The notes: generated from the sequence alone by a model not told the origin. A stretch of 64,000 nucleotides of DNA from Lachnospiraceae bacterium (GCA_015057055.1 SVFE01000004.1:1-64000); one strand, 5' to 3'. Shown: positions 1-8,484, numbered from the stretch's first letter. A program made the numbers and translations.

Positions 1-55
1 GCTGTTTGGATAAATACAGTCAAATGTATTTTTTCTGTGAAAGGAGGAGGCTGTA

Positions 56-766
56 ATGCAGGAATATGTGCAAAGCATAGGAATATTGGTGCTGTATTTC
101 GTAGTATTAGCCTCTTTGGCAGGGGGGTATCGGGTGTTTGGAAATCCGGAAGATGAAATATTCCGTAAAATATTGCACTTCATTTTGCTTGGTTCATTAC
201 CGGTTTTTCTGTTTTGTTTTGCGACCTGGACGGGAGCGGTGGCGGCCGCGCTCGGTTTTGCCGTGGTTGTCTATCCTCTGTTGCATTTTGCAGAAAGAAT
301 AAAGGGGTTTTCTCATTTTTTTCATGAGCGAAAAGGCGGAGAGATTAAGAAAAGTCTGCTTCTTGTATTTGGAATGTTTGCTGTGGTAATTGCGGTGTTC
401 TGGGGATATTTTGATGACAGATTACTGGCAATGGCAGGGGTTTATGCCTGGGGAATCGGGGATGCCCTGGCTGCCATCATCGGAAAACGGTATGGAAAAC
501 ATAAAATACGGGGACGTTTTCTGGACGGTAAAAAAAGTCTGGAAGGCTCCGGAGCAATGTTTGCGGCATCTTTTTTCAGTGTGTTCGGAATACTTCTGCT
601 GCGGGGCGGCCCGGTGTGGTATCTGCTTATGGGAATTGCGCTTATTACTGCGTTGGTGACGACGCTGGTGGAATTGTACGCAAAAGAGGGGAATGATACC
701 GTGTATTGCCCACTGGCGGCAACGACGGTAATGCTGCTTTTCTTGCAAATGATCAGTGATTTATAG
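56..766 (+). CDS. Dolichol/phytol kinase-like CTP-dependent membrane protein
   Basis: A 236-residue polytopic membrane protein with about six or seven hydrophobic segments. Near residues 130-165 it has the pattern GIGDALAAIIGKRYGK followed by DGKKSLEGS, the signature of the family holding phytol kinase, dolichol kinase and CDP-diacylglycerol-synthase-like enzymes, which transfer phosphate or CMP from CTP to a lipid alcohol. The lipid substrate cannot be told; a polyprenol or recycled isoprenoid alcohol is an inference. The start is supported by an AGGAGG about 8 bases upstream. The next gene follows by 12 bases, so the two are probably co-transcribed. The preceding gene, if any, lies outside the window. 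Confidence 0.7.
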   Translation: MQEYVQSIGILVLYFVVLASLAGGYRVFGNPEDEIFRKILHFILLGSLPVFLFCFATWTGAVAAALGFAVVVYPLLHFAERIKGFSHFFHERKGGEIKKSLLLVFGMFAVVIAVFWGYFDDRLLAMAGVYAWGIGDALAAIIGKRYGKHKIRGRFLDGKKSLEGSGAMFAASFFSVFGILLLRGGPVWYLLMGIALITALVTTLVELYAKEGNDTVYCPLAATTVMLLFLQMISDL

Positions 767-778
767 CGGGGATAAAGT

Positions 779-1390
779 ATGAGAGAAAAAACAAAAGGTA
801 AGAAAACCCTCCTGATGTCGGTGCTTATGAGTGCGCCGGGGCCTCTTATTATCGGACTGGGGCTGATGGCAGGAAGAAGTGCGACGCAGATGGCGGACTT
901 TGTGCGGCGGAGCGCGGAACTTTTGGCAATTATTGTTTCCTTTGCCGTGTATTGTAAAACAGAAAAGTTTACCGAAGAGGAAAATGAAAAAAAGGAAACC
1001 ATTCAGCGACAATCCAACCGTTTTGTGGGAAGTATGATGTGCCTGGGCGGCCTTCTTATGATGCTGACTACCTTTTGGGCTTCCGGGGAGGAGAAAGGAA
1101 ATGTAATTACGGGACTGGTGATTGCGCTGCTTGGCGTGATTGCCAATACCATCTTTTGGTTTCGCTATGCAAAACTTTCGGGGGAAAGCAACAATGCGAT
1201 TCTTGCCGTGCAGGCAAGACTTTACCGTGCCAAGTCGCTGGTTGATATTTGCGTAACGACAGCACTTACATCGGTTTATTTCTTTCCTGAAGCAGCGTTT
1301 TCCTATTATCTTGATTTGATCGGTTCTTTGGTTGTGGAAATTTATTTGATTTATTGCGGTATCAAAACCATGCGGGAAGCAGGGAAATAA
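779..1390 (+). CDS. CDF-like membrane protein, cation transporter domain only
   Basis: 203 residues with about five hydrophobic segments. The layout and phrases such as SLVDICVT near the fifth segment resemble the membrane domain of cation diffusion facilitators, but the usual C-terminal cytoplasmic domain is missing. The metal-binding HxxxD of the fifth helix reads KSLVD here, so the histidine is replaced. It may be a degenerate or repurposed family member rather than a working zinc or iron exporter. It sits 12 bases after the lipid-kinase-like gene and is followed by the promoter and attenuator of the hyd operon. Assignment to CDF rests on overall resemblance only. Confidence 0.5.
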   Translation: MREKTKGKKTLLMSVLMSAPGPLIIGLGLMAGRSATQMADFVRRSAELLAIIVSFAVYCKTEKFTEEENEKKETIQRQSNRFVGSMMCLGGLLMMLTTFWASGEEKGNVITGLVIALLGVIANTIFWFRYAKLSGESNNAILAVQARLYRAKSLVDICVTTALTSVYFFPEAAFSYYLDLIGSLVVEIYLIYCGIKTMREAGK

Positions 1391-1413
1391 TACTGTTTTT
1401 TGCGGCCGTTTTG

Positions 1414-1422
1414 TGTTATAAT
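1414..1422 (+). promoter_or_regulatory. Extended -10 promoter for the hyd leader
   Basis: The sequence TGTTATAAT is a perfect extended -10 element (TGnTATAAT). No good -35 is seen, which is usual for extended -10 promoters. Transcription would begin near 1429, upstream of the terminator-like hairpin at 1521-1550, so this RNA must read through or be attenuated before reaching the hyd regulator and hydEGF. Confidence 0.55.
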
Positions 1423-1464
1423 TTTGAAAACAACAGTTTTCCTGACATAAAGAAATTCTGCGTG

Positions 1465-1556
1465 AAAGGTGACGGCAAATAAAAGAAACAAAACGGCTTA
1501 TAACGGGCCGTGTTATTTGACGTACCTTTGGAAAAGAAAGGTGCGTTTTTTATTTT
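1465..1556 (+). promoter_or_regulatory. Attenuator-like leader with competing hairpins, ahead of the hyd operon
   Basis: An intrinsic terminator is formed by CGTACCTTT (1521-1529) and AAAGGTGCG (1537-1545) followed by a T run. An almost identical copy of the right arm, AAAGGTGACG, lies upstream at 1465-1474 and can pair with the same left arm (nine pairs, one bulged G), which would block the terminator. Between them, ACGGC (1493-1497) can pair with GCCGT (1507-1511), and a second ACGGC lies at 1472-1476. This is the layout of a riboswitch or attenuator. It matches no aptamer class I recognise. It could simply end transcription from the upstream genes. Confidence 0.5.
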
Positions 1557-1600
1557 GAGATTATGTTTTCCGGTTTTGTCTTTTGAAAGGAGGCAGGGGA

Positions 1601-1861
1601 ATGGATACCAGAGTAGCGGTAATGAGCATTATTGTGGAACAAAGCGATTCGGTAGAGGTGTTAAACGGTATTTTGCATGAGTACGGTAATTTTATTATAG
1701 GACGAATGGGGATTCCCTACCGGCAAAAAAATATCAACATTATCAGCATTGCCATTGATGCGCCTCAGGACAAGATTTCCGCGCTTGCGGGGAAAATAGG
1801 GAAATTGTCCGGAGTCAGTGTAAAGACGGCATTTTCCGGGGTGATTACCCATGAAAAATGA
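1601..1861 (+). CDS. TM1266-type iron-only hydrogenase system regulator
   Basis: An 86-residue protein of ferredoxin-like (ACT/NikR C-terminal-like) type, beginning with a strand rich in valine and isoleucine and containing the family phrase YRQKNINIISIAI. Proteins of this family sit next to [FeFe]-hydrogenase maturation genes, and the synteny with hydE, hydG and hydF here is the best evidence. They lack an obvious DNA-binding domain and may bind a ligand or a partner; the exact role is unknown. The ORF track starts at 1583, but the ribosome site AAAGGAGG at 1586-1593 lies inside that extension, so the ATG at 1601 is the real start. It overlaps hydE by 11 bases. Confidence 0.8.
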   Translation: MDTRVAVMSIIVEQSDSVEVLNGILHEYGNFIIGRMGIPYRQKNINIISIAIDAPQDKISALAGKIGKLSGVSVKTAFSGVITHEK

Positions 1862-2909
1862 AAACAAACAAAGGATTGATAAATTAGCAAAAGAGCATAG
1901 CCTCTCCCTGCAGGAATACGAGGCACTGCTGACGGATGGGGATAGCGAAACGGCTGCATACCTAACGGAAAAAGCGATGCAGGTAAAGCAGGAATGGTAT
2001 GGCGATACGGTATTTATCCGAGGATTGATTGAAATCAGTAATATTTGCAAGAATGATTGTTATTACTGCGGGATTCGGAAAAGCAATGCAAAATGCCAGC
2101 GGTACCGGCTTACGAAGCAGCAGATTTTGGATTGTTGTAAAGCCGGTTATGAAATTGGTTTTCGTACGTTTGTGTTGCAAGGCGGAGAAGATGCATACTT
2201 TAATGATGAACGTTTGGCCGATATCGTCAGCAGAATCAAATCATCATTTCCGGATTGTGCCATCACCCTTTCCATGGGAGAGAGAAGCTTTGCAAGTTAC
2301 CGGAAATTGAAACTGGCAGGCGCCGACCGCTATCTGCTGCGTCATGAGACCTCAGATGAAGAACATTATCGCCAACTTCACCCAGCGGAAATGTCCTGGG
2401 AGGAGAGATTAAAGTGTCTCGAACATTTGCGGGAACTCGGATATCAGGTGGGGTGCGGATTTATGGTGGGTTCGCCTTACCAGACGGATGCAATGCTGGC
2501 CGCAGAGTTGAAATTCATTGAAACATTTCATCCGGAAATGTGCGGTATCGGTCCGTTTATTCCTCACAAGGATACCCCGTTTGGGGACCGAAGTGCCGGT
2601 TCGGCGGATATGACCTGTCGGTTACTGAGCCTGATTCGTTTAATCAGTCCGGGGATTTTGCTTCCAGCCACCACAGCGCTGGGGACATTGGAAAAAGACG
2701 GACGGCTCCGGGGAATACAGGCAGGGGCCAATGTGGTAATGCCGAATCTTTCGCCCTACGAGGTGCGGGACAAATATATGCTTTATGATAATAAACTGCA
2801 TGCCGGGGCAGAATCGGCGCAGGAACTGGAAAAATTAAAAGCGGATCTGGCGACCATCCAAAGTCTAGTGGTTGTCTCCCGGGGAGACGCATTGCGGGAA
2901 AAGCAGTAA
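1851..2909 (+). CDS. hydE: [FeFe]-hydrogenase maturase HydE, radical SAM
   Basis: 352 residues. The radical-SAM cluster motif CX3CX2C is at C66, C70 and C73 (CKNDCYYC), and the barrel is of the biotin-synthase-like type. HydE acts in building the two-iron subcluster of the H-cluster together with HydG and the scaffold HydF, probably supplying part of the dithiolate bridge chemistry. No cysteine triad is seen near the C-terminus, so the second, non-essential cluster found in some HydE proteins is absent. The start codon lies inside the upstream regulator gene, suggesting translational coupling. Length and context fit the family well. Confidence 0.95.
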   Translation: MKNENKQRIDKLAKEHSLSLQEYEALLTDGDSETAAYLTEKAMQVKQEWYGDTVFIRGLIEISNICKNDCYYCGIRKSNAKCQRYRLTKQQILDCCKAGYEIGFRTFVLQGGEDAYFNDERLADIVSRIKSSFPDCAITLSMGERSFASYRKLKLAGADRYLLRHETSDEEHYRQLHPAEMSWEERLKCLEHLRELGYQVGCGFMVGSPYQTDAMLAAELKFIETFHPEMCGIGPFIPHKDTPFGDRSAGSADMTCRLLSLIRLISPGILLPATTALGTLEKDGRLRGIQAGANVVMPNLSPYEVRDKYMLYDNKLHAGAESAQELEKLKADLATIQSLVVVSRGDALREKQ

Positions 2910-2969
2910 ACAGGAAAAAGTAAAATTAAGAAAATATAACATAAAAGTACAATAGGAAAAGGAGACAAA

Positions 2970-4430
2970 ATGATGGCAGTTTACAACCCGAAATCGAAGG
3001 CAGCCGAAGAATTTATCAATGATGAGGAGATACAGGAGACTTTGCGTTATGCAGAGGAAAATAAGAGAAATGAGGCTTTGATTGACGAAATACTGGAAAA
3101 AGCAAGGCCGAGAAAAACCGCGGAAGGATGGAATTGCAGCGGACTTTCCCATAGGGAGGCTTCCGTACTTCTGGCCTGTGATTTGCCGGAAAAAATAGAA
3201 AAGATGTATGCAATTGCAGCAGAAATCAAACAGGCATTTTACGGAAATCGAATTGTGATTTTTGCGCCCTTATATCTGTCCAACTACTGTGTGAACGGTT
3301 GCGTATATTGCCCGTATCATATGAAAAACAAAACGATTCCCAGGAAAAAACTGACCCAGGAAGAAATCCGCCGGGAAGTCATTGCGTTACAGGATATGGG
3401 GCACAAACGTCTGGCGATTGAAACCGGGGAAGATCCGGTAAATTGTCCATTGGATTATGTGCTGGAAAGCATTAATACTATTTACAGTGTTCACCATAAA
3501 AACGGGGACATCCGAAGGGTTAATGTCAATATTGCAGCGACGACGGTAGAAAATTACCGGAAGCTTCATGAGGCGGGCATCGGTACCTATATTCTTTTCC
3601 AGGAAACCTACCACAAAGAAAGCTATGAGAAACTTCATCCCACGGGGCCGAAGAGCAATTATGCTTATCACACTGAGGCCCATGATCGTGCAATGGAGGG
3701 CGGAATTGATGATGTGGGACTGGGGGTATTGTTTGGTCTGGAACTTTATAAGTATGAATTTGCCGGACTGCTTATGCATGCCGAGCATTTGGAAGCGGTG
3801 TACGGCGTGGGACCGCATACCATCAGTGTGCCGCGGTTGAAACGGGCGGATGATATTAATCCGGATGATTTCGATAACGGCATTGATGATGCCACTTTTG
3901 AAAAAATCACGGCTTGTATCCGTTTGGCTGTACCCTACACGGGAATTATTATTTCCACGAGGGAAACGGAAGAGGTCCGGGGTAAATTATTGAAACTGGG
4001 GGTATCCCAGGTGAGCGGCGGTTCCCGGACTTCCGTGGGCGGATATGCCGGATATACGCCGGAGGAGAGACCCCATGATACGGAACAGTTTGATGTATCG
4101 GACCAACGTTCCCTGGATGAAGTTGTCCGTTGGCTTATGGAAAACGGACACATTCCGTCCTTCTGCACCGCCTGCTACCGGCTCGGAAGAACCGGCGACC
4201 GGTTTATGAGTCTTTGCAAGAGCGGTCAGATCGGAAACTGCTGTCATCCCAATGCACTTATGACATTGACGGAATATCTGGTGGATTATGCCGGTGAAGA
4301 AACCAAAGAACTGGGCTACAAAATGATCGAAGAAGAATTAAAGAATATTCCCCGGGAACAGACCAGGGAAATTGCAGCAGAGCATATTGCAGAGATTAAG
4401 AATTCAAACAAACGGGATTTCAGGTTTTAA
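2970..4430 (+). CDS. hydG: [FeFe]-hydrogenase maturase HydG, tyrosine lyase
   Basis: 486 residues. The N-terminal radical-SAM motif CX3CX2C is C107, C111 and C114 (CVNGCVYC). The C-terminal auxiliary cluster motif CX2CX22C is intact at about C399, C402 and C425. HydG splits tyrosine to give CO and cyanide ligands and delivers an Fe(CO)(CN) unit for the H-cluster. Both clusters needed for activity are present, which separates it from ThiH. Two adjacent ATG codons (2970, 2973) follow a GGAG at 2961; the second has the better spacing. It lies 60 bases after hydE and 15 bases before hydF. Confidence 0.96.
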   Translation: MMAVYNPKSKAAEEFINDEEIQETLRYAEENKRNEALIDEILEKARPRKTAEGWNCSGLSHREASVLLACDLPEKIEKMYAIAAEIKQAFYGNRIVIFAPLYLSNYCVNGCVYCPYHMKNKTIPRKKLTQEEIRREVIALQDMGHKRLAIETGEDPVNCPLDYVLESINTIYSVHHKNGDIRRVNVNIAATTVENYRKLHEAGIGTYILFQETYHKESYEKLHPTGPKSNYAYHTEAHDRAMEGGIDDVGLGVLFGLELYKYEFAGLLMHAEHLEAVYGVGPHTISVPRLKRADDINPDDFDNGIDDATFEKITACIRLAVPYTGIIISTRETEEVRGKLLKLGVSQVSGGSRTSVGGYAGYTPEERPHDTEQFDVSDQRSLDEVVRWLMENGHIPSFCTACYRLGRTGDRFMSLCKSGQIGNCCHPNALMTLTEYLVDYAGEETKELGYKMIEEELKNIPREQTREIAAEHIAEIKNSNKRDFRF

Positions 4431-4445
4431 AAAGGAGGTGGCATC

Positions 4446-5636
4446 ATGCAGGAACAGGTATCGGCGCAGCGGGTGCACATAGCATTTTTCGGAAGACGTA
4501 ATGTAGGAAAGTCCAGCCTCATCAACGCGGTAACGGGACAGAAGCTTTCGGTTGTGTCAGAGGTCAAAGGGACCACTACGGATCCGGTAAAAAAAGCAAT
4601 GGAGCTTTTGCCGATTGGCCCGGTGGTAGTGATTGATACCCCCGGATTTGATGATGAAGGACCGCTGGGGGAACTTCGCGTGGAAAAAACCAAAGAAATC
4701 TTACGACAGACGGATGTGGCGGTGCTGGTGGTTGATGCTACGGCCGGAAGAACCCCTGAGGAAGTGGCGTTTCTTAATGCATTGGAGAAAAAAGAAGTGC
4801 CTTATATCCAGGTCTATAACAAGGCTGACCTTTTGGAAGATGAGAAAAAAGATCCTTCGGCGGTTTATGTCAGCGCGGCCAAAGGAAGCGGAATCGAGAA
4901 TTTAAAGGAAATACTGGGAAATCTTGCAAAGAAGAAGGAATCGGACAAACGAATTGTGTCGGATTTGCTTTCGAAAGGGGATGTGGTATTGCTGGTAACG
5001 CCGATTGATGAATCGGCACCGAAAGGCCGTCTGATTTTGCCCCAGCAGCAAACTATCCGGGATATTTTGGACGCAGGAGCCATGCCCTTGGTATGCCGGG
5101 ATACGGAATTAAAGGATGCCCTGGGTTCTTTGGGGGCGCCGCCCAAGATGGTAATTACGGACTCCCAGGCGTTCGGAAGGGTTTCGAAAATAGTGCCGGA
5201 AAGCATTCCACTGACCTCGTTTTCGATTCTGTTTGCCAGATACAAAGGCGATTTAAAGGCGCAGGTACAAGGAGCCGCCATGCTTTCGAAACTGAAAGAG
5301 GGGGACCGCATTCTGATTGCAGAAGGCTGTACCCATCACCGGCAATGCGGCGATATCGGAACGGTCAAATTGCCGGCGTGGATTCGGGCGTTTTCCGAAG
5401 CCGATGTGAAGATGGAATTCATGTCCGGGGGAGAATTCCCGGTTGATTTATCCGCCTATAAGCTGGTGGTTCACTGCGGCGGCTGTATGTTAAATGAGAC
5501 GGAGATGAAAAACCGTATAAAAGCGGCCAAGGAACAACATGTTCCGGTCGTAAATTACGGTGTGGCGATTGCGCATATTCACGGAATTTTAAAGCGAAGT
5601 CTGGAATTGTTCCCGGATGTTTTGGAATTGCTGTAA
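4446..5636 (+). CDS. hydF: [FeFe]-hydrogenase maturation GTPase HydF
   Basis: 396 residues. The N-terminal GTPase domain has the P-loop GRRNVGKSS (residues 16-24), the switch motif DTPG and the base motif NKAD. A dimerisation region follows, and the C-terminal cluster domain carries CTH (C295, H297) and HCGGC (C344, C347), the ligand set for the HydF [4Fe-4S] cluster. HydF is the scaffold on which the two-iron unit is assembled and passed to the apo-hydrogenase. A strong SD (AAAGGAGGTG) precedes the start. The operon ends at a hairpin terminator just downstream. No hydrogenase structural gene is in this operon. Confidence 0.96.
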   Translation: MQEQVSAQRVHIAFFGRRNVGKSSLINAVTGQKLSVVSEVKGTTTDPVKKAMELLPIGPVVVIDTPGFDDEGPLGELRVEKTKEILRQTDVAVLVVDATAGRTPEEVAFLNALEKKEVPYIQVYNKADLLEDEKKDPSAVYVSAAKGSGIENLKEILGNLAKKKESDKRIVSDLLSKGDVVLLVTPIDESAPKGRLILPQQQTIRDILDAGAMPLVCRDTELKDALGSLGAPPKMVITDSQAFGRVSKIVPESIPLTSFSILFARYKGDLKAQVQGAAMLSKLKEGDRILIAEGCTHHRQCGDIGTVKLPAWIRAFSEADVKMEFMSGGEFPVDLSAYKLVVHCGGCMLNETEMKNRIKAAKEQHVPVVNYGVAIAHIHGILKRSLELFPDVLELL

Positions 5637-5671
5637 CGGAACCCGGCTACGGGCCAAAAAGAAAAGCAACA

Positions 5672-5700
5672 AAAAATCCGCCTTGGCGGATTTTTCGTTT
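5672..5700. terminator. Bidirectional hairpin terminator between hydF and thiT
   Basis: AAAAATCCGCC and GGCGGATTTTT form a perfect inverted repeat with runs of A and T on both outer sides, so it can end transcription from hydF on the plus strand and from thiT on the minus strand. Confidence 0.85.
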
Positions 5701-5735
5701 TTCTCTTATGTTCAGAGTGTATATAAGGAATTTAA

Positions 5736-6452
5736 TCAGGAATTCCAAAGACTCTGTTTGACTTTGGCAAGGGCCCGGTTTACGGAAGGAATCGCCAAAA
5801 CAATCAGGGTCAGTATCATTTCCGGAATCAGGTAGGATGCCTGATAAGCCAGAGAATAGGTTATCTGTCCGATTAGGGGCATGGAACTATCCCCCCAGAT
5901 AACAACCCCTGCCAGAAAGGCAAAGAAAAATCTTCCGGCCACGCCGGCGATATAGCCGCGAATCAAGCCGTGTTTCTGATTGCAGAAGAAACCGGAAATT
6001 CCCAAGGCACCAAATGCCAGGATGTAATCCAAGAGAACCTGGGGAAAGGAAATAAATTTCGGATCCAGCACAAATTGTAAAAGACCGTAAGCCAAGGCGG
6101 TAAGAATTCCGCTTCCGGCACCGAACCAGTAACCGATGAGCACGATAAAGAGCATGGAAAAAAGCGTGATGGAGCCGCCCAGAGGGAGACTGAGGGTAGG
6201 GAGAAATTCCGAAGTAATGATACCCAGTGCCATTGCTACGGAAGCGTAGACGATAGGCAGGGCAACATTTCCGGTTTTCGGCCTCTTGCGCTTCGGAACG
6301 GAAGGTTCCTTCGATGTTTTCTCACGGTTAAGCCGGTAGAAAAGTAAAACGGAAAGGGACATCAAAACTGCAATCAGCAGGATAACGGTAATGATTCCCG
6401 GTGTTGTGAGGGTAAATTCACCCTCAGCTTCTGTGTAAAACAGGTTGTTCAT
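5736..6452 (-). CDS. thiT: Thiamine ECF transporter S component ThiT
   Basis: 238 residues from the chosen ATG. After one extra N-terminal membrane segment and a basic linker (about residues 40-60) comes a six-helix ThiT core with the typical stretches PLGGSITLFSML and LLDYILAFGALG. ThiT captures thiamine and works with the shared EcfA/EcfA'/EcfT energising module, which is not in this window. The ORF track extends the start to 6482, but AAGGAGGA at 6460-6467 places the start at 6452. A TPP riboswitch lies directly upstream, confirming the substrate by context. The extra N-terminal helix is unusual compared with the roughly 180-residue family norm. Confidence 0.88.
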   Translation of the reverse strand: MNNLFYTEAEGEFTLTTPGIITVILLIAVLMSLSVLLFYRLNREKTSKEPSVPKRKRPKTGNVALPIVYASVAMALGIITSEFLPTLSLPLGGSITLFSMLFIVLIGYWFGAGSGILTALAYGLLQFVLDPKFISFPQVLLDYILAFGALGISGFFCNQKHGLIRGYIAGVAGRFFFAFLAGVVIWGDSSMPLIGQITYSLAYQASYLIPEMILTLIVLAIPSVNRALAKVKQSLWNS

Positions 6453-6497
6453 AAAAAAATCCTCCTTACGATACAAACGCAAAGAGGGGCTACAATA

Positions 6498-6585
6498 ATT
6501 GCTTCCTTACGCCGGTATTACCCGGTTCAAGTGATGAGGGTTTATGGCACAGGCCACGTCTCAGCAAAAAGCACCCCTAGCGAAT
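6498..6585 (-). ncRNA. TPP riboswitch (THI element) upstream of thiT
   Basis: Read on the minus strand the element shows the conserved blocks of the THI box in order: GGGGTGC, GCTGAGA, then CTTGAACC, GGTAATACCGGCGTAAGGA. P1 can form from ATTCGCT and AGCAAT. Downstream, CCCCTC (6484-6489) can pair with the aptamer's AGGGG strand, offering an alternative fold near the thiT ribosome site. The usual response is repression of thiamine uptake when thiamine pyrophosphate is plentiful. Confidence 0.93.
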
Positions 6586-6614
6586 GTTTAATAAAAATAT
6601 TCTGTTACGCACTT

Positions 6615-6643
6615 ATGATAAGTATTGGAATGGTTTTTGTCAA
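6615..6643 (-). promoter_or_regulatory. Sigma-A type promoter of thiT
   Basis: On the minus strand TTGACA (6643-6638) is followed after 17 bases by TATCAT (6620-6615). The start of transcription would be near 6608, about 20 bases before the TPP aptamer, exactly where a riboswitch-controlled promoter should be. Confidence 0.75.
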
Positions 6644-6715
6644 TATCGTACTTTCGTTTTTTCGAATTTATTGGTATGATAGGAGACGGAAAGTAACCAG
6701 AAAATAAAAACAACT

Positions 6716-8203
6716 ATGAAAGAACAGAGATTACAAAATATGTTTCAATATATCTTATTTGACTTAGACGGTACACTGACCGATCCGAAAGAAGGAATAT
6801 GCAAATCGGTACAGTATGCCTTGAAAAAGGCAGGAATTGAGGAAAACAATCTGGATAAACTGGAGCCCTTTATCGGGCCACCGCTTTTGGACAGTTTCCG
6901 GGAATTCTATCAGATGGATGAGGAAGCGGCCAGACAGGCGGTGAGCGATTACCGGGAACGTTTTTCTGTAAAGGGATTATATGAAAATGCGGTATATCCC
7001 GGCATTGATGAATTGTTAAAAAAACTGAAAGAGAACGGATGTCGTCTGGCGGTAGCTTCCAGCAAACCGCAGGTTTTTGTGGAAAAGATTTTAAAACATT
7101 TTTCTTTGTATACTTATTTTGATGTGATTGTGGGCAGTGAATTGGACGGTACCAGAGTGGCCAAGGAAGAAGTCGTGGACGAAGCGCTGCGCCGCCTGTA
7201 CCTGTGTCAAAAAGAAGCACCGGAAACCGCGAAAAAGAAAACGGTTATGGTGGGGGATAGGAAATTTGATGTGGAAGGCGCAAGGGCTGCGGGAATTGCT
7301 TCGGTGGGTGTTTCTTACGGATATGCCGTGGGACGGGAATTGCACAAAGCCGGAGCGGATGCGGTAGTTCCTTCCGTGAAGCATCTGCAGGATTATCTGC
7401 TTCCCGGGCAGAAAGGCTCCTTTTGGCGTTCCCTTTCCATGCTGGTTCCATTTGCGGTATTTTTTCTTACCTATCAACTGGCGGGAATCCTGGGACTTTC
7501 CGTGATAGAGAGTTTACGGGCAAAGGAATCGTTTGCCGGATGGATTGCAAAGCATTCGGATTTGGCAGCGGCGCTGGTGGGAATGTTGGCCTTTGGCGGC
7601 AGCATTGCAGTGCTGTGGGCGGCTTTTCGTAACACGGATGTAATGCGGCTTCACAAAAGCAAATATATGGCACCAGGGCTGGTGCTGGCCGTTACGTTAT
7701 CCTTGGGACTGAATATACTGATTGGCTATGTTGTAGAGTATTTCCGGGTTTATTCGGAGGATTATGCCCAGGCAACGGAGCGCGCCGTGCTTCCCCTTGG
7801 AATCGGCCTTTTGTATTATGTGCTTTTGTCACCATTGGCAGAAGAAATGGTATTCCGGTGGCTTTTGCAGGGGCGAATCCGCCACGGCCTTGGAAAAAAT
7901 GTGGCGATTGTTACCACCGCTCTGTTTTTTGCTTTTTATCACGGCAATGTTCCCCAGGGGGTATATGCCTTCTGTATGGGGCTGGTGCTGGCAGTTTTGT
8001 ATGAGTGGAGTGGGACGTTTCTGATGCCGCTGCTGTTCCATATTATGGCCAATGCAGCCGTTTATCTTATGGGATATATGCCTGCAGCGGTATGCGGCAT
8101 TATTGTTACCCCGGTGGGCTGCGTGGTTTTGCTGGCGATTTCCGCTGCAATTTTCGGATATATCATAAAACTCAGAAATAGAAAGGAGACAGGAAAATGG
8201 TAA
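6716..8203 (+). CDS. Fusion of HAD phosphatase and CPBP intramembrane protease
   Basis: 495 residues. Residues 12-228 form a phosphoglycolate-phosphatase-like HAD domain: motif I DLDGTLTD, motif II ASSKP, and motif IV VGDRKFDVEGA. From about residue 240 the protein becomes membrane-bound and ends in a CPBP (CAAX protease/bacteriocin-processing) domain with EEMVFRW, FAFYHGN and HIMAN, which supply the glutamate, histidine and asparagine residues of that family. The pairing suggests a membrane-tethered phosphatase linked to a protease or a peptide-processing role; this is inference. No good ribosome site precedes either the ATG at 6716 or the one at 6740. An extended -10 (TGGTATGAT) ends at 6680. 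The downstream gene overlaps by 7 bases. Confidence 0.8.
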   Translation: MKEQRLQNMFQYILFDLDGTLTDPKEGICKSVQYALKKAGIEENNLDKLEPFIGPPLLDSFREFYQMDEEAARQAVSDYRERFSVKGLYENAVYPGIDELLKKLKENGCRLAVASSKPQVFVEKILKHFSLYTYFDVIVGSELDGTRVAKEEVVDEALRRLYLCQKEAPETAKKKTVMVGDRKFDVEGARAAGIASVGVSYGYAVGRELHKAGADAVVPSVKHLQDYLLPGQKGSFWRSLSMLVPFAVFFLTYQLAGILGLSVIESLRAKESFAGWIAKHSDLAAALVGMLAFGGSIAVLWAAFRNTDVMRLHKSKYMAPGLVLAVTLSLGLNILIGYVVEYFRVYSEDYAQATERAVLPLGIGLLYYVLLSPLAEEMVFRWLLQGRIRHGLGKNVAIVTTALFFAFYHGNVPQGVYAFCMGLVLAVLYEWSGTFLMPLLFHIMANAAVYLMGYMPAAVCGIIVTPVGCVVLLAISAAIFGYIIKLRNRKETGKW

Positions 8204-8418
8204 ATCCTGCTAAGTTATTAAAGTTTCGAAAAGAATGGGGAGAATTTGAAACCCGTCACCCCAAGTTTGTGCGTTTCATCATGACCATTGCCAGAAACGG
8301 TATTTTGGAAGGGAGCATTATTGAAATTAAGGTTACAGCTCCTGACGGAACCGTTACGGAATCCAATATGCGGGTTTCCGCAGAAGATATGGAAATGGTA
8401 AAGGGATTACAGGAATAA
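8197..8418 (+). CDS. Small conserved protein of unknown function
   Basis: 73 residues, soluble, with a charged N-terminal helix (KLLKFRKEWGEFETRHPKF) and a predicted beta-rich second half ending in an acidic helix. Its ATG overlaps the end of the HAD-CPBP gene, and GAAAGGAGAC just upstream is a strong ribosome site, so it is very likely translated. I do not recognise a named domain. The coupling to the fusion protein hints at a shared task, but nothing in the sequence says what it is. Confidence 0.7.
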   Translation: MVNPAKLLKFRKEWGEFETRHPKFVRFIMTIARNGILEGSIIEIKVTAPDGTVTESNMRVSAEDMEMVKGLQE

Positions 8419-8449
8419 AATTGTACTTTCCTAATTTGCAGAAAAATGA

Positions 8450-8455
8450 TATAAT
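8450..8455 (+). promoter_or_regulatory. -10 element upstream of the CheY-like gene
   Basis: A perfect TATAAT lies 29 bases before the start codon. The -35 region is poor (TTGTAC at 8421 is 23 bases away), so only the -10 is claimed. Confidence 0.4.
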
Positions 8456-8484
8456 ACTTGTATCTTTTTTTGGGAGTTATACGA

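Noticed and set aside
1465-1545. A known riboswitch class (preQ1, THF, SAM, fluoride, ZTP and others) for the hyd leader
   Set aside because: The conserved sequence blocks of these classes, as far as I can recall them, are not present; only the competing-hairpin layout is claimed.
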